A stretch of DNA of 64,000 nucleotides from Candidatus Hydrogenedentota bacterium (GTDB lineage: Bacteria; Hydrogenedentota; Hydrogenedentia; Hydrogenedentales; SLHB01): positions 62,001 to 126,000 of the forward strand of contig JABWCD010000010.1 of assembly GCA_013359265.1 (NCBI GenBank), given 5' to 3'. Of this stretch, positions 7,815-15,150 are shown in pieces; position 1 is the first letter of the stretch, and each line of letters opens with the position of its first letter. The notes beneath the pieces are model-generated. The model ran no database searches. It saw only the letters and a program-made list of their open reading frames with translations, and was not told the DNA's origin. A program made the position numbers and the translations under genes.

Positions 7815-9890
7815 ATGCCGCTAATCGAGCTTGAGAATATCTCGAAATCGTTCTCGACGCGTCGTGGCGCGGGCATGCTGCTCGGGCGTGGCGGATTGGC
7901 TGACGTGTTGCGCGGCCGGAAACATTCTACGTTTCAGGCGTTACACGATATTTCGTTCACCGTCGATCACGGCGAGTCCGTCGGACTAATCGGGGCCAAC
8001 GGCGCGGGCAAGAGCACGCTGTTGAAAATAATTGCCGGGGTCACGGCGCCGACCTCGGGCCGCGTCACGGTGCGCGGGCGCGTCGCATCGCTGCTCGAAC
8101 TCGGCGCAGGATTTCATCCCCTCCTCACGGGGCGTGAAAACGTTTATCTCAACGGGCGAATCTTGGGGATGTCGCGCGCGGAAGTCGATAACGTGTTCGA
8201 CGATATCGTCGCCTTCTCCGGACTCGAAGAGTTTATCGATAATCCTGTCGACACCTATTCGAGCGGCATGTTCGTCCGTCTTGGGTTCGCGGTCGCGGTG
8301 CACTCGAACCCGGACATCTTTCTCGTCGACGAAGTGCTGTCTGTCGGCGACGAAGATTTTCAGCGTAAGTGCCGCGAACGAATCGGAGAGTTGCGCAGCC
8401 AAGACAAGACTATTCTCTTCGTCTCGCACGATCTCAGCATCGTCAACACGCTGTGCGATCGCGTCATCTTGTTGAGCGGCGGGACGATGTTTGTCCGCGG
8501 TACCGTGCAGGAGACCATCGATTTCTATCTGCGGCAGATCGGACAAAAGAAAGGCATCCACACGATTGCGTCGCCATCAGCCGAAGCGATTGTGAGTCAC
8601 GGGCGCATATCGGCGTTTCACAACCGCAAGGAAATTAGCGCGACCAGCGGGTTTCAGGTCCACCTGCGCAGTATGGGTTTTGTTCATGCCTCCCCGTCTG
8701 CCGACTGGAATGTCGTCGCGCGCAGCGAGAACGGCTGTGTCGCGGTCGGCAAAATGCCTCGCCTGCCGATAACACATACGTGGCGGCTGCAACTCAACGG
8801 CAGCACGCTCACGTGGTCGATTGAGGTCGAGTGCGAACGCGCTGTGCAGGTCGAGGGCATTGACGTAAACCTGTTTGTGAAGAAGTCATTCACGCGCTGG
8901 CAGTATCGCGATGAGACCGGGGCCTTTCCCGAAATCCCGCTGCAACAGCAAACCTACCTGGAAATCGTGCCGGGCGACGCAGTTGTGCGCGAGGCCGGCG
9001 CGTTCTCCGACGATCCCGGGGGTCCGTCACCGGTCTCCATCGAGGCCGTGGGGCAATCCAAACCGCACCGGCTGCAGTGGTCGAACACGGATTATGCCGT
9101 CGGCTGCCGAGTACTGCAGGTTTTGTTCAACGACCTCGGCCCGGAGAACATCATGGCCGCGGGCCGGCACGAATTGGTCACGCTCGAAATCAATCTCGGC
9201 GCGGACCGCGAGACTATTCTCGGTTACCGGGCAAAATACGTTCGCGGCACGGCGCTAAATGACGGCGATCTGACGTTGCGGTTCGCGGACGGCCGCTTCA
9301 CGCTCGAATGGCGCGGCGAAGAACTAACGCGCACAGTCGCCCTCTACACATCGATCCTAACGCACAAGATATGGAACGATAGCGACAAGCTCCATTGGGG
9401 CTACGTCGAGTGCTCCGGGTCGGTCATGCGCGTCACCGGCCGCTCGCGGCGTTTCCCGTTTGCGCAGCACTGGGAACTCGACCTGCGCGACAGCGCGCTC
9501 TATCTGACGATTTGGCTGGAAGTCTTTGACGATTTCGACATGGACGAGTGCCATACGTCGATTGGACTCCGCCCCGAATACGACCGATGGAAGACGGACC
9601 ACGAATCGGGCGAGTTCCCGCCATTCGAGCAAGGACTCGAGGATTGGCGCCACGTAAACAAGGAATACGCTACAGGAGCCACAGCCTGCGCCTTGTCACC
9701 CAATCTCCCGTCTGTTATGCTGAAGAGCACTGCAGGCGGCGTGTCGTTTCGAATGACTGTCCTGAACACGGGATTCTCGGATAACACCCGGGTATTGCAG
9801 GCGTTACGGACTCCCGATGCGGGCCGCTTGCGGTTCGCGCCGGGCCGCCACCTGTACTTTCAGGGCCTCGTTCGGGTCGAGCCGCAGTGA
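7815..9890 (+). CDS. ABC exporter ATP-binding protein (Wzt-like) with duplicated C-terminal domain
   Basis: ATPase of the exporter encoded just upstream. Residues 1-250 are a standard polysaccharide-export nucleotide-binding domain: Walker A GANGAGKST, a variant signature YSSGM, Walker B IFLVDEVLSVGDEDF and the switch histidine in LFVSHDLS. Residues ~260-691 form an unusually long C-terminal extension. This extension consists of two related beta-rich repeats (about 260-478 and 479-691) that share patterns such as RxPF/LPITHTW followed by a hydrophobic strand and then ESGEFPP or ETGAFPE. Wzt proteins often end in one substrate-recognising beta-sandwich, so a double module suggests a recognition function. 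The start at 7815 begins the usual PLIELENISKSF. Confidence 0.88.
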   Translation: MPLIELENISKSFSTRRGAGMLLGRGGLADVLRGRKHSTFQALHDISFTVDHGESVGLIGANGAGKSTLLKIIAGVTAPTSGRVTVRGRVASLLELGAGFHPLLTGRENVYLNGRILGMSRAEVDNVFDDIVAFSGLEEFIDNPVDTYSSGMFVRLGFAVAVHSNPDIFLVDEVLSVGDEDFQRKCRERIGELRSQDKTILFVSHDLSIVNTLCDRVILLSGGTMFVRGTVQETIDFYLRQIGQKKGIHTIASPSAEAIVSHGRISAFHNRKEISATSGFQVHLRSMGFVHASPSADWNVVARSENGCVAVGKMPRLPITHTWRLQLNGSTLTWSIEVECERAVQVEGIDVNLFVKKSFTRWQYRDETGAFPEIPLQQQTYLEIVPGDAVVREAGAFSDDPGGPSPVSIEAVGQSKPHRLQWSNTDYAVGCRVLQVLFNDLGPENIMAAGRHELVTLEINLGADRETILGYRAKYVRGTALNDGDLTLRFADGRFTLEWRGEELTRTVALYTSILTHKIWNDSDKLHWGYVECSGSVMRVTGRSRRFPFAQHWELDLRDSALYLTIWLEVFDDFDMDECHTSIGLRPEYDRWKTDHESGEFPPFEQGLEDWRHVNKEYATGATACALSPNLPSVMLKSTAGGVSFRMTVLNTGFSDNTRVLQALRTPDAGRLRFAPGRHLYFQGLVRVEPQ

Positions 9891-10021
9891 GAATATTTGG
9901 CCTGCTGTAAGTGTTTGAATTGTAAGCGTTTTGTCAAGGCTTGTACCAGGATCGAATGGCATAAAGCCGTCTTTTCCGGGTATACTTTGGCATTCTGAGT
10001 TGCAACCAGGGGAGTGGTCTG

Positions 10022-11353
10022 ATGACGCCGGAAACTGCGGTCGCGGAGAACGCGCAGGTCGCCGAGGGTAGAGCGCCAACGTTTGGCGGTGGCCAGTGGC
10101 AAAAGCTGGGCCTGAACAAGACGCAGAAGCGCGTGCTGACGAAGCGCGCGGTGATGTGGCTGGGCCAGACGTGTAACCTGCGCTGTTACTTCTGCTACTT
10201 CCTGAACCGCATTGACGATGCGCATCACCCCGAGCACCCCTTCATGGACATACAGAAAGCGAAGGACATGTGCACCATCCTTCGCGAGTTCTACGGTTGC
10301 ACGTCGATCGACATTCAGGGCGGCGAACCTACCATTTATCCGCATATTCTCGAACTCATCCGGCACTGCCATGAGATTGGCTTGTACCCGACCCTGATTA
10401 CCAACGGTCTGCATCTCGCGAAGCCGGGCAACCTTGAAAAATTCCGGGACGCGGGCGTCCGCGATTTCCTGTGCAGCCTCCACGGCATCGGCGACATTCA
10501 CGACGAGGTCGTTTGCAAGAAGGGCGCCTACGAGAAAATCACGACAGCCATCGGCCGCATGCAGGAACTCGGCATGCCGTTCCGCTTCAACTGTACGATG
10601 TCGAAGCCCGTCGTGCCGATCATTCCGCAGATTGCACAAAAGGCAATCGACTACGGCGCGAACGCCGTAAACTATCTCGCGTTCAATCCGTTTGAAGACC
10701 AGGAGACCGGCATTCGCACCCACGACAACGTCGCGAAGTATTCGGACATCAGACCGTACCTGACCGAAGCGATGGACATGCTCGAAGCGGCGGATATCGA
10801 GTGCAACGTGCGCTACCTGCCGCTGTGCATGGCCGAGGACCGTCATAAGAAAAACTTCTACAACTTCCAGCAGTTACCCTACGACCACCACGAGTGGGAC
10901 TACCAGAGCTGGATGTGGACCGGCCTGCAGCCGCAGCGCATGAAGGAAGGCGGCCTTGTGCCCGCGTTCCGCATCGGCGTGCGCGACCGGCAGATCATGG
11001 GCATGGCACACAAGGTGCGCGACTTCGCCGTCGAGAAGCCCACGATGGCGAAGTTCATCTTCGGCGCGCAACACGTCGTCGCGCGCATCGAGCAGGCCGT
11101 CCGCGGCACCGAGGAAATGTACCGCGAAGAAGCGATGATTCGCGCGAAGTACGACGCCGGTTACCGCTACCACGAAGCCTGCGAAAAGTGCGCCGCCCGC
11201 CGCATCTGTGACGGATTCCACGGCGACTACGCCGACCTCTTCGGCACCGGCGAAGCCACACCCATCCAAGGCGCGCCCATCGACGACCCCAAGCATTACA
11301 TCAAAGTCCAGAAGAAAGTCGTCGAACGCGAAGACGAAGCCTGGGCGCTGTAG
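10022..11353 (+). CDS. Radical SAM protein
   Basis: A 443-aa radical S-adenosylmethionine enzyme, cytosolic, of unknown reaction. The [4Fe-4S]-SAM motif CxxxCxxC is at residues 51, 55 and 58 (CNLRCYFC), followed by DIQGGEPTIYPH, the SAM-binding GGEP motif. A C-terminal cysteine group, CEKCAARRICDGFHGDY, resembles a reduced SPASM-type auxiliary cluster. ATG at 10022 is preceded by GGGGAG. It lies 131 bp downstream of the ABC exporter in the same direction; a TATACT box at 9981-9986 could be a -10 element but has no -35 partner. The last 35 bp of the gene are duplicated downstream of the neighbouring RAYT cassette. Confidence 0.85.
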   Translation: MTPETAVAENAQVAEGRAPTFGGGQWQKLGLNKTQKRVLTKRAVMWLGQTCNLRCYFCYFLNRIDDAHHPEHPFMDIQKAKDMCTILREFYGCTSIDIQGGEPTIYPHILELIRHCHEIGLYPTLITNGLHLAKPGNLEKFRDAGVRDFLCSLHGIGDIHDEVVCKKGAYEKITTAIGRMQELGMPFRFNCTMSKPVVPIIPQIAQKAIDYGANAVNYLAFNPFEDQETGIRTHDNVAKYSDIRPYLTEAMDMLEAADIECNVRYLPLCMAEDRHKKNFYNFQQLPYDHHEWDYQSWMWTGLQPQRMKEGGLVPAFRIGVRDRQIMGMAHKVRDFAVEKPTMAKFIFGAQHVVARIEQAVRGTEEMYREEAMIRAKYDAGYRYHEACEKCAARRICDGFHGDYADLFGTGEATPIQGAPIDDPKHYIKVQKKVVEREDEAWAL

Positions 11354-11356
11354 TTG

Positions 11357-11389
11357 TATTCTCGTCAGTATTCTCGTCAGTATTCTCGT
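11357..11389. repeat. 12-bp tandem repeat, 2.75 copies
   Basis: The unit TATTCTCGTCAG is repeated from 11357 to 11389 immediately after the radical SAM stop codon and runs straight into the left inverted repeat of the RAYT cassette. On the right side of the cassette a reversed echo (GAACGAGTGTGAACGAGTGTGAA is the overall pattern, units of 10 bp) follows the right repeat. Confidence 0.7.
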
Positions 11390-11444
11390 TCCCAAGCTCC
11401 CAGCTTGGGAACGCACTCGCCCCAGAAGCTCTGCTTCGCGTGCA
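11387..11444. repeat. Left 58-bp inverted repeat (REP-like) of the RAYT cassette
   Basis: Positions 11387-11413 form a near-perfect hairpin: 12-bp arms CGTTCCCAAGCT / AGCTTGGGAACG around CCC. The whole 58 bp matches the reverse complement of 12020-12077 at 54 of 58 positions by my count. Hairpins of this kind flanking a RAYT gene are the expected substrates of REP-associated tyrosine transposases. Confidence 0.85.
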
Positions 11445-11479
11445 GTATTGCGCATTGGAACCTGCTACGCTAAATACTC

Positions 11480-12017
11480 ATGCGCTCCCGCTACAGAGTG
11501 CACGATGCCGAAGGCATCTACTTCATTACCAACACCATTGTTGAGTGGATCCCGGTGTTCATAACCCGCGACGCATTCGAGATCGTTACGCGCTCGCTTG
11601 CGCACTGCCGAAAAAAACAAGAACATGTGGCTCTACGCATACGTCATCCTCGAAAACCATATGCACATGTTCGCCGGAGCACCCAAACTCAGTGAGGTGA
11701 TGCAGGCGTTCAAAAGTTTCACGGCGCGCGAAATCCTGCGAATGGCGCAAGCGACAGGCCGCGATTGGCTGCTCAACCGGTTCGCGTATTACAAACGGCT
11801 GCACAAAGTCGAGAGCGATTACCAGGTGTGGCAAGAAGGGTTTCACCCGAAGAAGATCGATAGTGACGCCATGATGCAACAAAAGGTTCATTACATTCAT
11901 GAAAACCCGGTTCGGCGCGGCTACGTCGACGCTCCTGAGGAATGGAGGTACTCGTCGGCACGAAACTATGTCCGCAACGATCATTCGGTGCTGGAGATCG
12001 ACGAAATGCCGCTGTAG
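11480..12017 (+). pseudogene. REP-associated tyrosine transposase (RAYT), frameshifted
   Basis: An IS200/IS605-like Y1 transposase, here of the single-copy RAYT type that processes REP hairpins. The N-terminal part (RSRYRVHDAEGIYFITNTI) reads from 11480 in one frame. The rest, with the HUH metal motif in ENHMHMFAG and the catalytic tyrosine region KVHYIHENPVRRG, reads from about 11610 in the next frame and ends at 12017. The frames meet at a run of seven A (11611-11617). Removing one A restores a single ~178-aa protein. It is therefore either a recent loss, an assembly error in a homopolymer, or translation needing a +1 shift. It sits between 58-bp inverted repeats. Confidence 0.82.
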
Positions 12018-12019
12018 TT

Positions 12020-12077
12020 TGCACGCGAAGCGGAGCTTCTGGCGCGGGTGCGTTCCCAAGCCGGGAGCTTGGGAACG
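12020..12077. repeat. Right 58-bp inverted repeat of the RAYT cassette
   Basis: Reverse complement of 11387-11444 with four mismatches. It begins three bases after the transposase stop codon and ends with the hairpin CGTTCCCAAGC / GCTTGGGAACG at 12051-12077. Together the two repeats delimit a ~691-bp unit containing only the RAYT gene. Confidence 0.85.
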
Positions 12078-12096
12078 AGTGTGAACGAGTGTGAAT

Positions 12097-12131
12097 GTCG
12101 TCGAGTGCGAAGACGAAGCCCGGGCGCTGTA
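12097..12131. repeat. 35-bp direct copy of the radical SAM gene 3' end
   Basis: These 35 bp repeat 11318-11352 (last codons and TA of the stop of the radical SAM gene) with three mismatches. They share the run GAAGACGAAGCC and end in GGGCGCTGTA. The RAYT cassette lies exactly between the two copies, so this looks like a long target duplication or the scar of a recombination within a once longer gene end. Confidence 0.8.
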
Positions 12132-12276
12132 AGAGAAGCGAGCCGGACTGTCCACGAACGAGCCTTGACCGGATTCTTCTACCCATTCGCAGACCGCTAC
12201 GGGCATATGTCCATTGGCTATACTGTTAATAGAGAACTGAATGCGATCTGCCGAAGGCGTTGGAGTTATTGGACAC

Positions 12277-13383
12277 ATGAAATGGTCATGGCGGGCAGGT
12301 TCCCTGTTCGGAATCGCCGTATACATACATTGGACGTTCGTCATTCTGTTGGGCTGGATTGCGCTGGGGCACGTTCAGTCGAATGGCAGTCTGCTGCAGT
12401 TCGTCGTGGGAATCGTCTCGATCTCCGTCCTGTTCGGCGTGGTCCTGCTGCACGAACTGGGGCACAGCCTCATGGCGCGGCGGTACGGAATTCAGACAAA
12501 GGACATTACCCTGCTGCCCATTGGCGGCGTCGCCCGGCTCGAACGCATGCCGGACAAGCCGCGCCAGGAATTCTGGGTGGCAATTGCCGGTCCCGCGGTG
12601 AACGTCGCCCTCGCGGTCATCTCGGGCATTATCCTTTTTATTGGTTACGGGCACGTTCCCATGCTGGGCGGAATCGGGTTCGAGACGCCGCCGCTCGAGC
12701 AGTTCTTCTTCGTGAACGTCTATCTTGTCTTGTTCAATATGCTGCCCGCATTCCCGATGGATGGAGGACGCGTGTTGCGGGCAATCCTGGCCTCAAGACT
12801 TCCCTACGCTCAGGCCACGCGGATCGCCGCAAGCGTGGGGCAGGCGATGGCGCTGCTCTTTGTCCTCGCCGGATTCATGACGGGCAACTTTATGCTGTTC
12901 TTCATCGCGATGTTCGTGTGGCTGGGTGCCGAGGGCGAGGCGTCCATGGCGCAGGTGAAGTCCGCGCTTGGCGACGCAACCGTGCGCCAGGCGATGATTA
13001 CCCGGTTTCGCTCGCTGTCGCCGCACGACCCGCTGTCCGCTGCCGTTGACGATATTTTCAGCGGCTTCCAGCAGGATTTCCCCGTGCTCGACCATGTCGG
13101 ACGGATTGTCGGAATACTCACCTACGCTGGACTCATCAAGGCGCTGAGCGACAGCGGCCCGCGCCTGCCCGTCGCAAATGCGATGTCCAACGAAATCGGC
13201 ATGTGCAGTCCCACGGACCGTTTGGAGGAGGTACTGCCGAAATTGCAGGCCAGCGCTTCGTCAACGTTTGCAGTGATGGACCATGGCGTGCTGGTTGGAC
13301 TGCTGACGCTGGGCAATCTGTCGGAGTTCATCATGGTGCGCAGCGCGATGCAACAGGGCGCCAATCAAGTGAACCCGCTGTAG
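12277..13383 (+). CDS. Site-2 protease family (M50) membrane metalloprotease with CBS domains
   Basis: Intramembrane zinc protease of the SpoIVFB/S2P class, expected to cut a membrane-bound substrate such as an anti-sigma factor or signal-peptide remnant. The metal site HELGHS is in the segment VVLLHELGHSLMARRYGI, and the third ligand is in NMLPAFPMDGGR. Several hydrophobic segments come first. Residues ~235-360 carry a pair of CBS motifs (for example HDPLSAAVDDIF and VMDHGVLVGLLTLGNLSEF), which commonly sense adenosine nucleotides. I prefer ATG 12277 (MKWSWRAGSLFGIAVYIHW, the usual family N-terminus) over the in-frame ATG at 12241. It stands alone between the RAYT cassette and an inverted-repeat element. 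Confidence 0.88.
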   Translation: MKWSWRAGSLFGIAVYIHWTFVILLGWIALGHVQSNGSLLQFVVGIVSISVLFGVVLLHELGHSLMARRYGIQTKDITLLPIGGVARLERMPDKPRQEFWVAIAGPAVNVALAVISGIILFIGYGHVPMLGGIGFETPPLEQFFFVNVYLVLFNMLPAFPMDGGRVLRAILASRLPYAQATRIAASVGQAMALLFVLAGFMTGNFMLFFIAMFVWLGAEGEASMAQVKSALGDATVRQAMITRFRSLSPHDPLSAAVDDIFSGFQQDFPVLDHVGRIVGILTYAGLIKALSDSGPRLPVANAMSNEIGMCSPTDRLEEVLPKLQASASSTFAVMDHGVLVGLLTLGNLSEFIMVRSAMQQGANQVNPL

Positions 13384-13851
13384 CGGCGCCATTCCACGGC
13401 AAGTACACGAATTAAGTGGCCGCCACAATCGACCTGCTCTGCAAATAAACACATGCTGCGCGGTATTCTCGTGCTCGTGCTTCGTAATCGTGCTACTCCG
13501 AAAATGCACAAGTTGTCCCGCGCGCCGAAAGGCGCAACGCAACCCTGGCAGCCCGTGGCAAAACTCCCGTAGCGCCCGGTCTCCGCGCCGGGCGAAACGC
13601 GGCGAGGCCAAGTTCGGCCCAAAATCGCGCCCGCCACGGAGAGCGGGACGCTACAAATTGCGGTGTTTGGACTTTTGCCACGGGCTGCTCGCCGGGGGCA
13701 TCGCCCCTGGAAATTGTCCACGCCCCCATCACCGCGCGCTGAAAGCGCACTGCTCTCATAATCGTAATCGAGTATTTGGCTTCGAGACCGAGCAATGCCC
13801 CAGCCTGTCGCTACGTAAATTCTTGAATCGCGCCAAACGTCGTAGTCCGCG
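13384..13851. other. Intergenic region with a REP/MITE-like hairpin
   Basis: This 468-bp gap lies between convergent genes. It contains one imperfect inverted repeat (13569-13663, listed separately) and otherwise GC-rich sequence in which the short frames look like shadows. I see no terminator with a T-run for either neighbour. Confidence 0.45.
13569..13663. repeat. Imperfect inverted repeat, ~27-bp arms (REP/MITE-like)
   Basis: The left arm (13569-13594, beginning GTAGCGCCCGGTCTCCG) pairs with the reverse complement of the right arm (13637-13663, GTAGCGTCCCGCTCTCCG when reversed), leaving a ~42-bp loop. No ORF fits inside. It looks like a non-autonomous extragenic element; the bounding sequence GTAGCG is a likely family signature. 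Confidence 0.6.
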
Positions 13852-14397
13852 CTATTGCCGCGTGCCGCTCTCCAAGAAATACTGCTGATGGCGTCGCTGA
13901 TACGTTTCACGCCACGGCTTCGACGCGTCCCAATTCGAAATGTTGTCGGCACGCTTCTCGATGGAGTTTATGCCGGCGTCGCCATCCATGCCGATTGAAT
14001 AGACTTGGTATGTTTCCGGGGCGAAATACTCGCCGTCGTCTTCCAACGCGCCGGAGTTCGGTGTGCCGTATTCGGAGTGGGGGACATACACGAACGGCTG
14101 GCCCCACGCATCGAGCGACTCGTCCGTTGGCACGTAATTCACATTGCGGGAGAGATGCTTTGTGGCCATGCGCAAACCCGTCTGTCCTCCGGGCGGATAT
14201 GCATCGAGGTCAGTCTTGTACGTTTCAAGCGCCGTCACCAGCAGCGTCAGCGCCGCTTCCGTTCGGTTCATCTGCGCCTTGGGCGACCCCTTCGGGACGG
14301 ACACCGAGTACGCGATGAACCCAAGTACGATTCCGAACGCGCACATGCCCAAGAGCGCCAAGGTCACGATGACCCTGCTGCGGGTCCTAGAAGTCAA
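13852..14397 (-). CDS. GspG-like pseudopilin / T2SS major pseudopilin domain protein
   Basis: A 181-aa inner-membrane-anchored protein. Residues ~10-35 are one hydrophobic segment. After it, ALTLLVTALETYKTDLDAYP and the AWGQPFVYV / YSIGMDGD pattern match the C-terminal GspG domain with its calcium-loop-like end. The N-terminus lacks the usual prepilin-peptidase motif (G/FTLIE), so it may be a degenerate or specialised pseudopilin. It is the third gene of a PilZ / membrane protein / GspG-like operon and overlaps its upstream neighbour by 11 bp, suggesting translational coupling. Confidence 0.72.
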   Translation of the reverse strand: MTSRTRSRVIVTLALLGMCAFGIVLGFIAYSVSVPKGSPKAQMNRTEAALTLLVTALETYKTDLDAYPPGGQTGLRMATKHLSRNVNYVPTDESLDAWGQPFVYVPHSEYGTPNSGALEDDGEYFAPETYQVYSIGMDGDAGINSIEKRADNISNWDASKPWRETYQRRHQQYFLESGTRQ

Positions 14398-15145
14398 GGT
14401 CGATCTCGTCGGGCGAATCGCGGTCGTCCTTGCAGACGAGCCACGCCGCCGTAAACACGAGGCAATCGAGATAGGCGATCGCGAGGTCGCACGCCAGCCG
14501 CGCGACCGTAATCAGCGCAAACGTCGAAGTCTCTGTCCCGTCCGGCTGCGTCAGCAACCCAACATACGTGCCAAAGATGCACTGGAGGATCGTGATGCCG
14601 AACACGGGTGCGAATTCGATCGGTCGACGCGAAAGCGGGCCTAATCCATCGCCGAAGGTCTGCCACGAGAACGATCCAAGGAACATCTGGCAGGTGCCGA
14701 ACGGCACCAGAATAACGACAAGCGCCCAGGCAATGAACGTTGCCAAAACGTTGAGCGCCTGGATTTCCCCTTCACCGAAAGGCGTGCCCGCGATCCAGAA
14801 CGCGGTGTTCGCAACAAGGTTGAATTCGAACCACATCATGTAGAAGCGCTGAAGCGCCTCGCGGTCGTCGCGGACTTTCCACAGGGGGCGGTCGATTTCT
14901 CGCCCGATTCGCGAAAACACCACACATTGCGCGATCGCGGCTATGGCGCTGTACGCGGTGAACCACGCGATTCGCATCGCATTCGACGCCAGGGTCGGTT
15001 CGACGTCCGGGTCGGGGTTCAGAACGGTCTGATAGATGGTGAACGCCGAGCCCGCGAGGCTCAATACGACAGTGACGGCAAGGTACAGCGCGACGTTCGG
15101 CAGATGACGCTGCAACACATTCGACGCGGACTTCAGCAACTCCAC
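14387..15145 (-). CDS. Multi-spanning membrane protein of unknown function
   Basis: 252 aa, with about six hydrophobic segments (for example VALYLAVTVVLSLAGSAF, LVVILVPFGTCQMFLGSF) separated by short loops and an acidic C-terminus DSPDEIDLDF. I do not recognise the family; the layout is reminiscent of Yip1-like or DUF-type integral membrane proteins but this is weak. It lies 5 bp downstream of the PilZ protein and overlaps the pseudopilin-like gene, so the three products probably act together at the inner membrane. Confidence 0.6.
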   Translation of the reverse strand: MELLKSASNVLQRHLPNVALYLAVTVVLSLAGSAFTIYQTVLNPDPDVEPTLASNAMRIAWFTAYSAIAAIAQCVVFSRIGREIDRPLWKVRDDREALQRFYMMWFEFNLVANTAFWIAGTPFGEGEIQALNVLATFIAWALVVILVPFGTCQMFLGSFSWQTFGDGLGPLSRRPIEFAPVFGITILQCIFGTYVGLLTQPDGTETSTFALITVARLACDLAIAYLDCLVFTAAWLVCKDDRDSPDEIDLDF

Positions 15146-15150
15146 AACCG

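Noticed and set aside
9985-10010. A sigma-54-like TGGCAT...TTGC arrangement before the radical SAM gene
   Set aside because: The spacing between the GG and GC doublets is one base too long for a sigma-54 promoter.
11611-11617. Programmed -1 frameshifting in the RAYT gene
   Set aside because: The reading frame needs a +1 shift, so the classic slippery heptamer mechanism does not fit.
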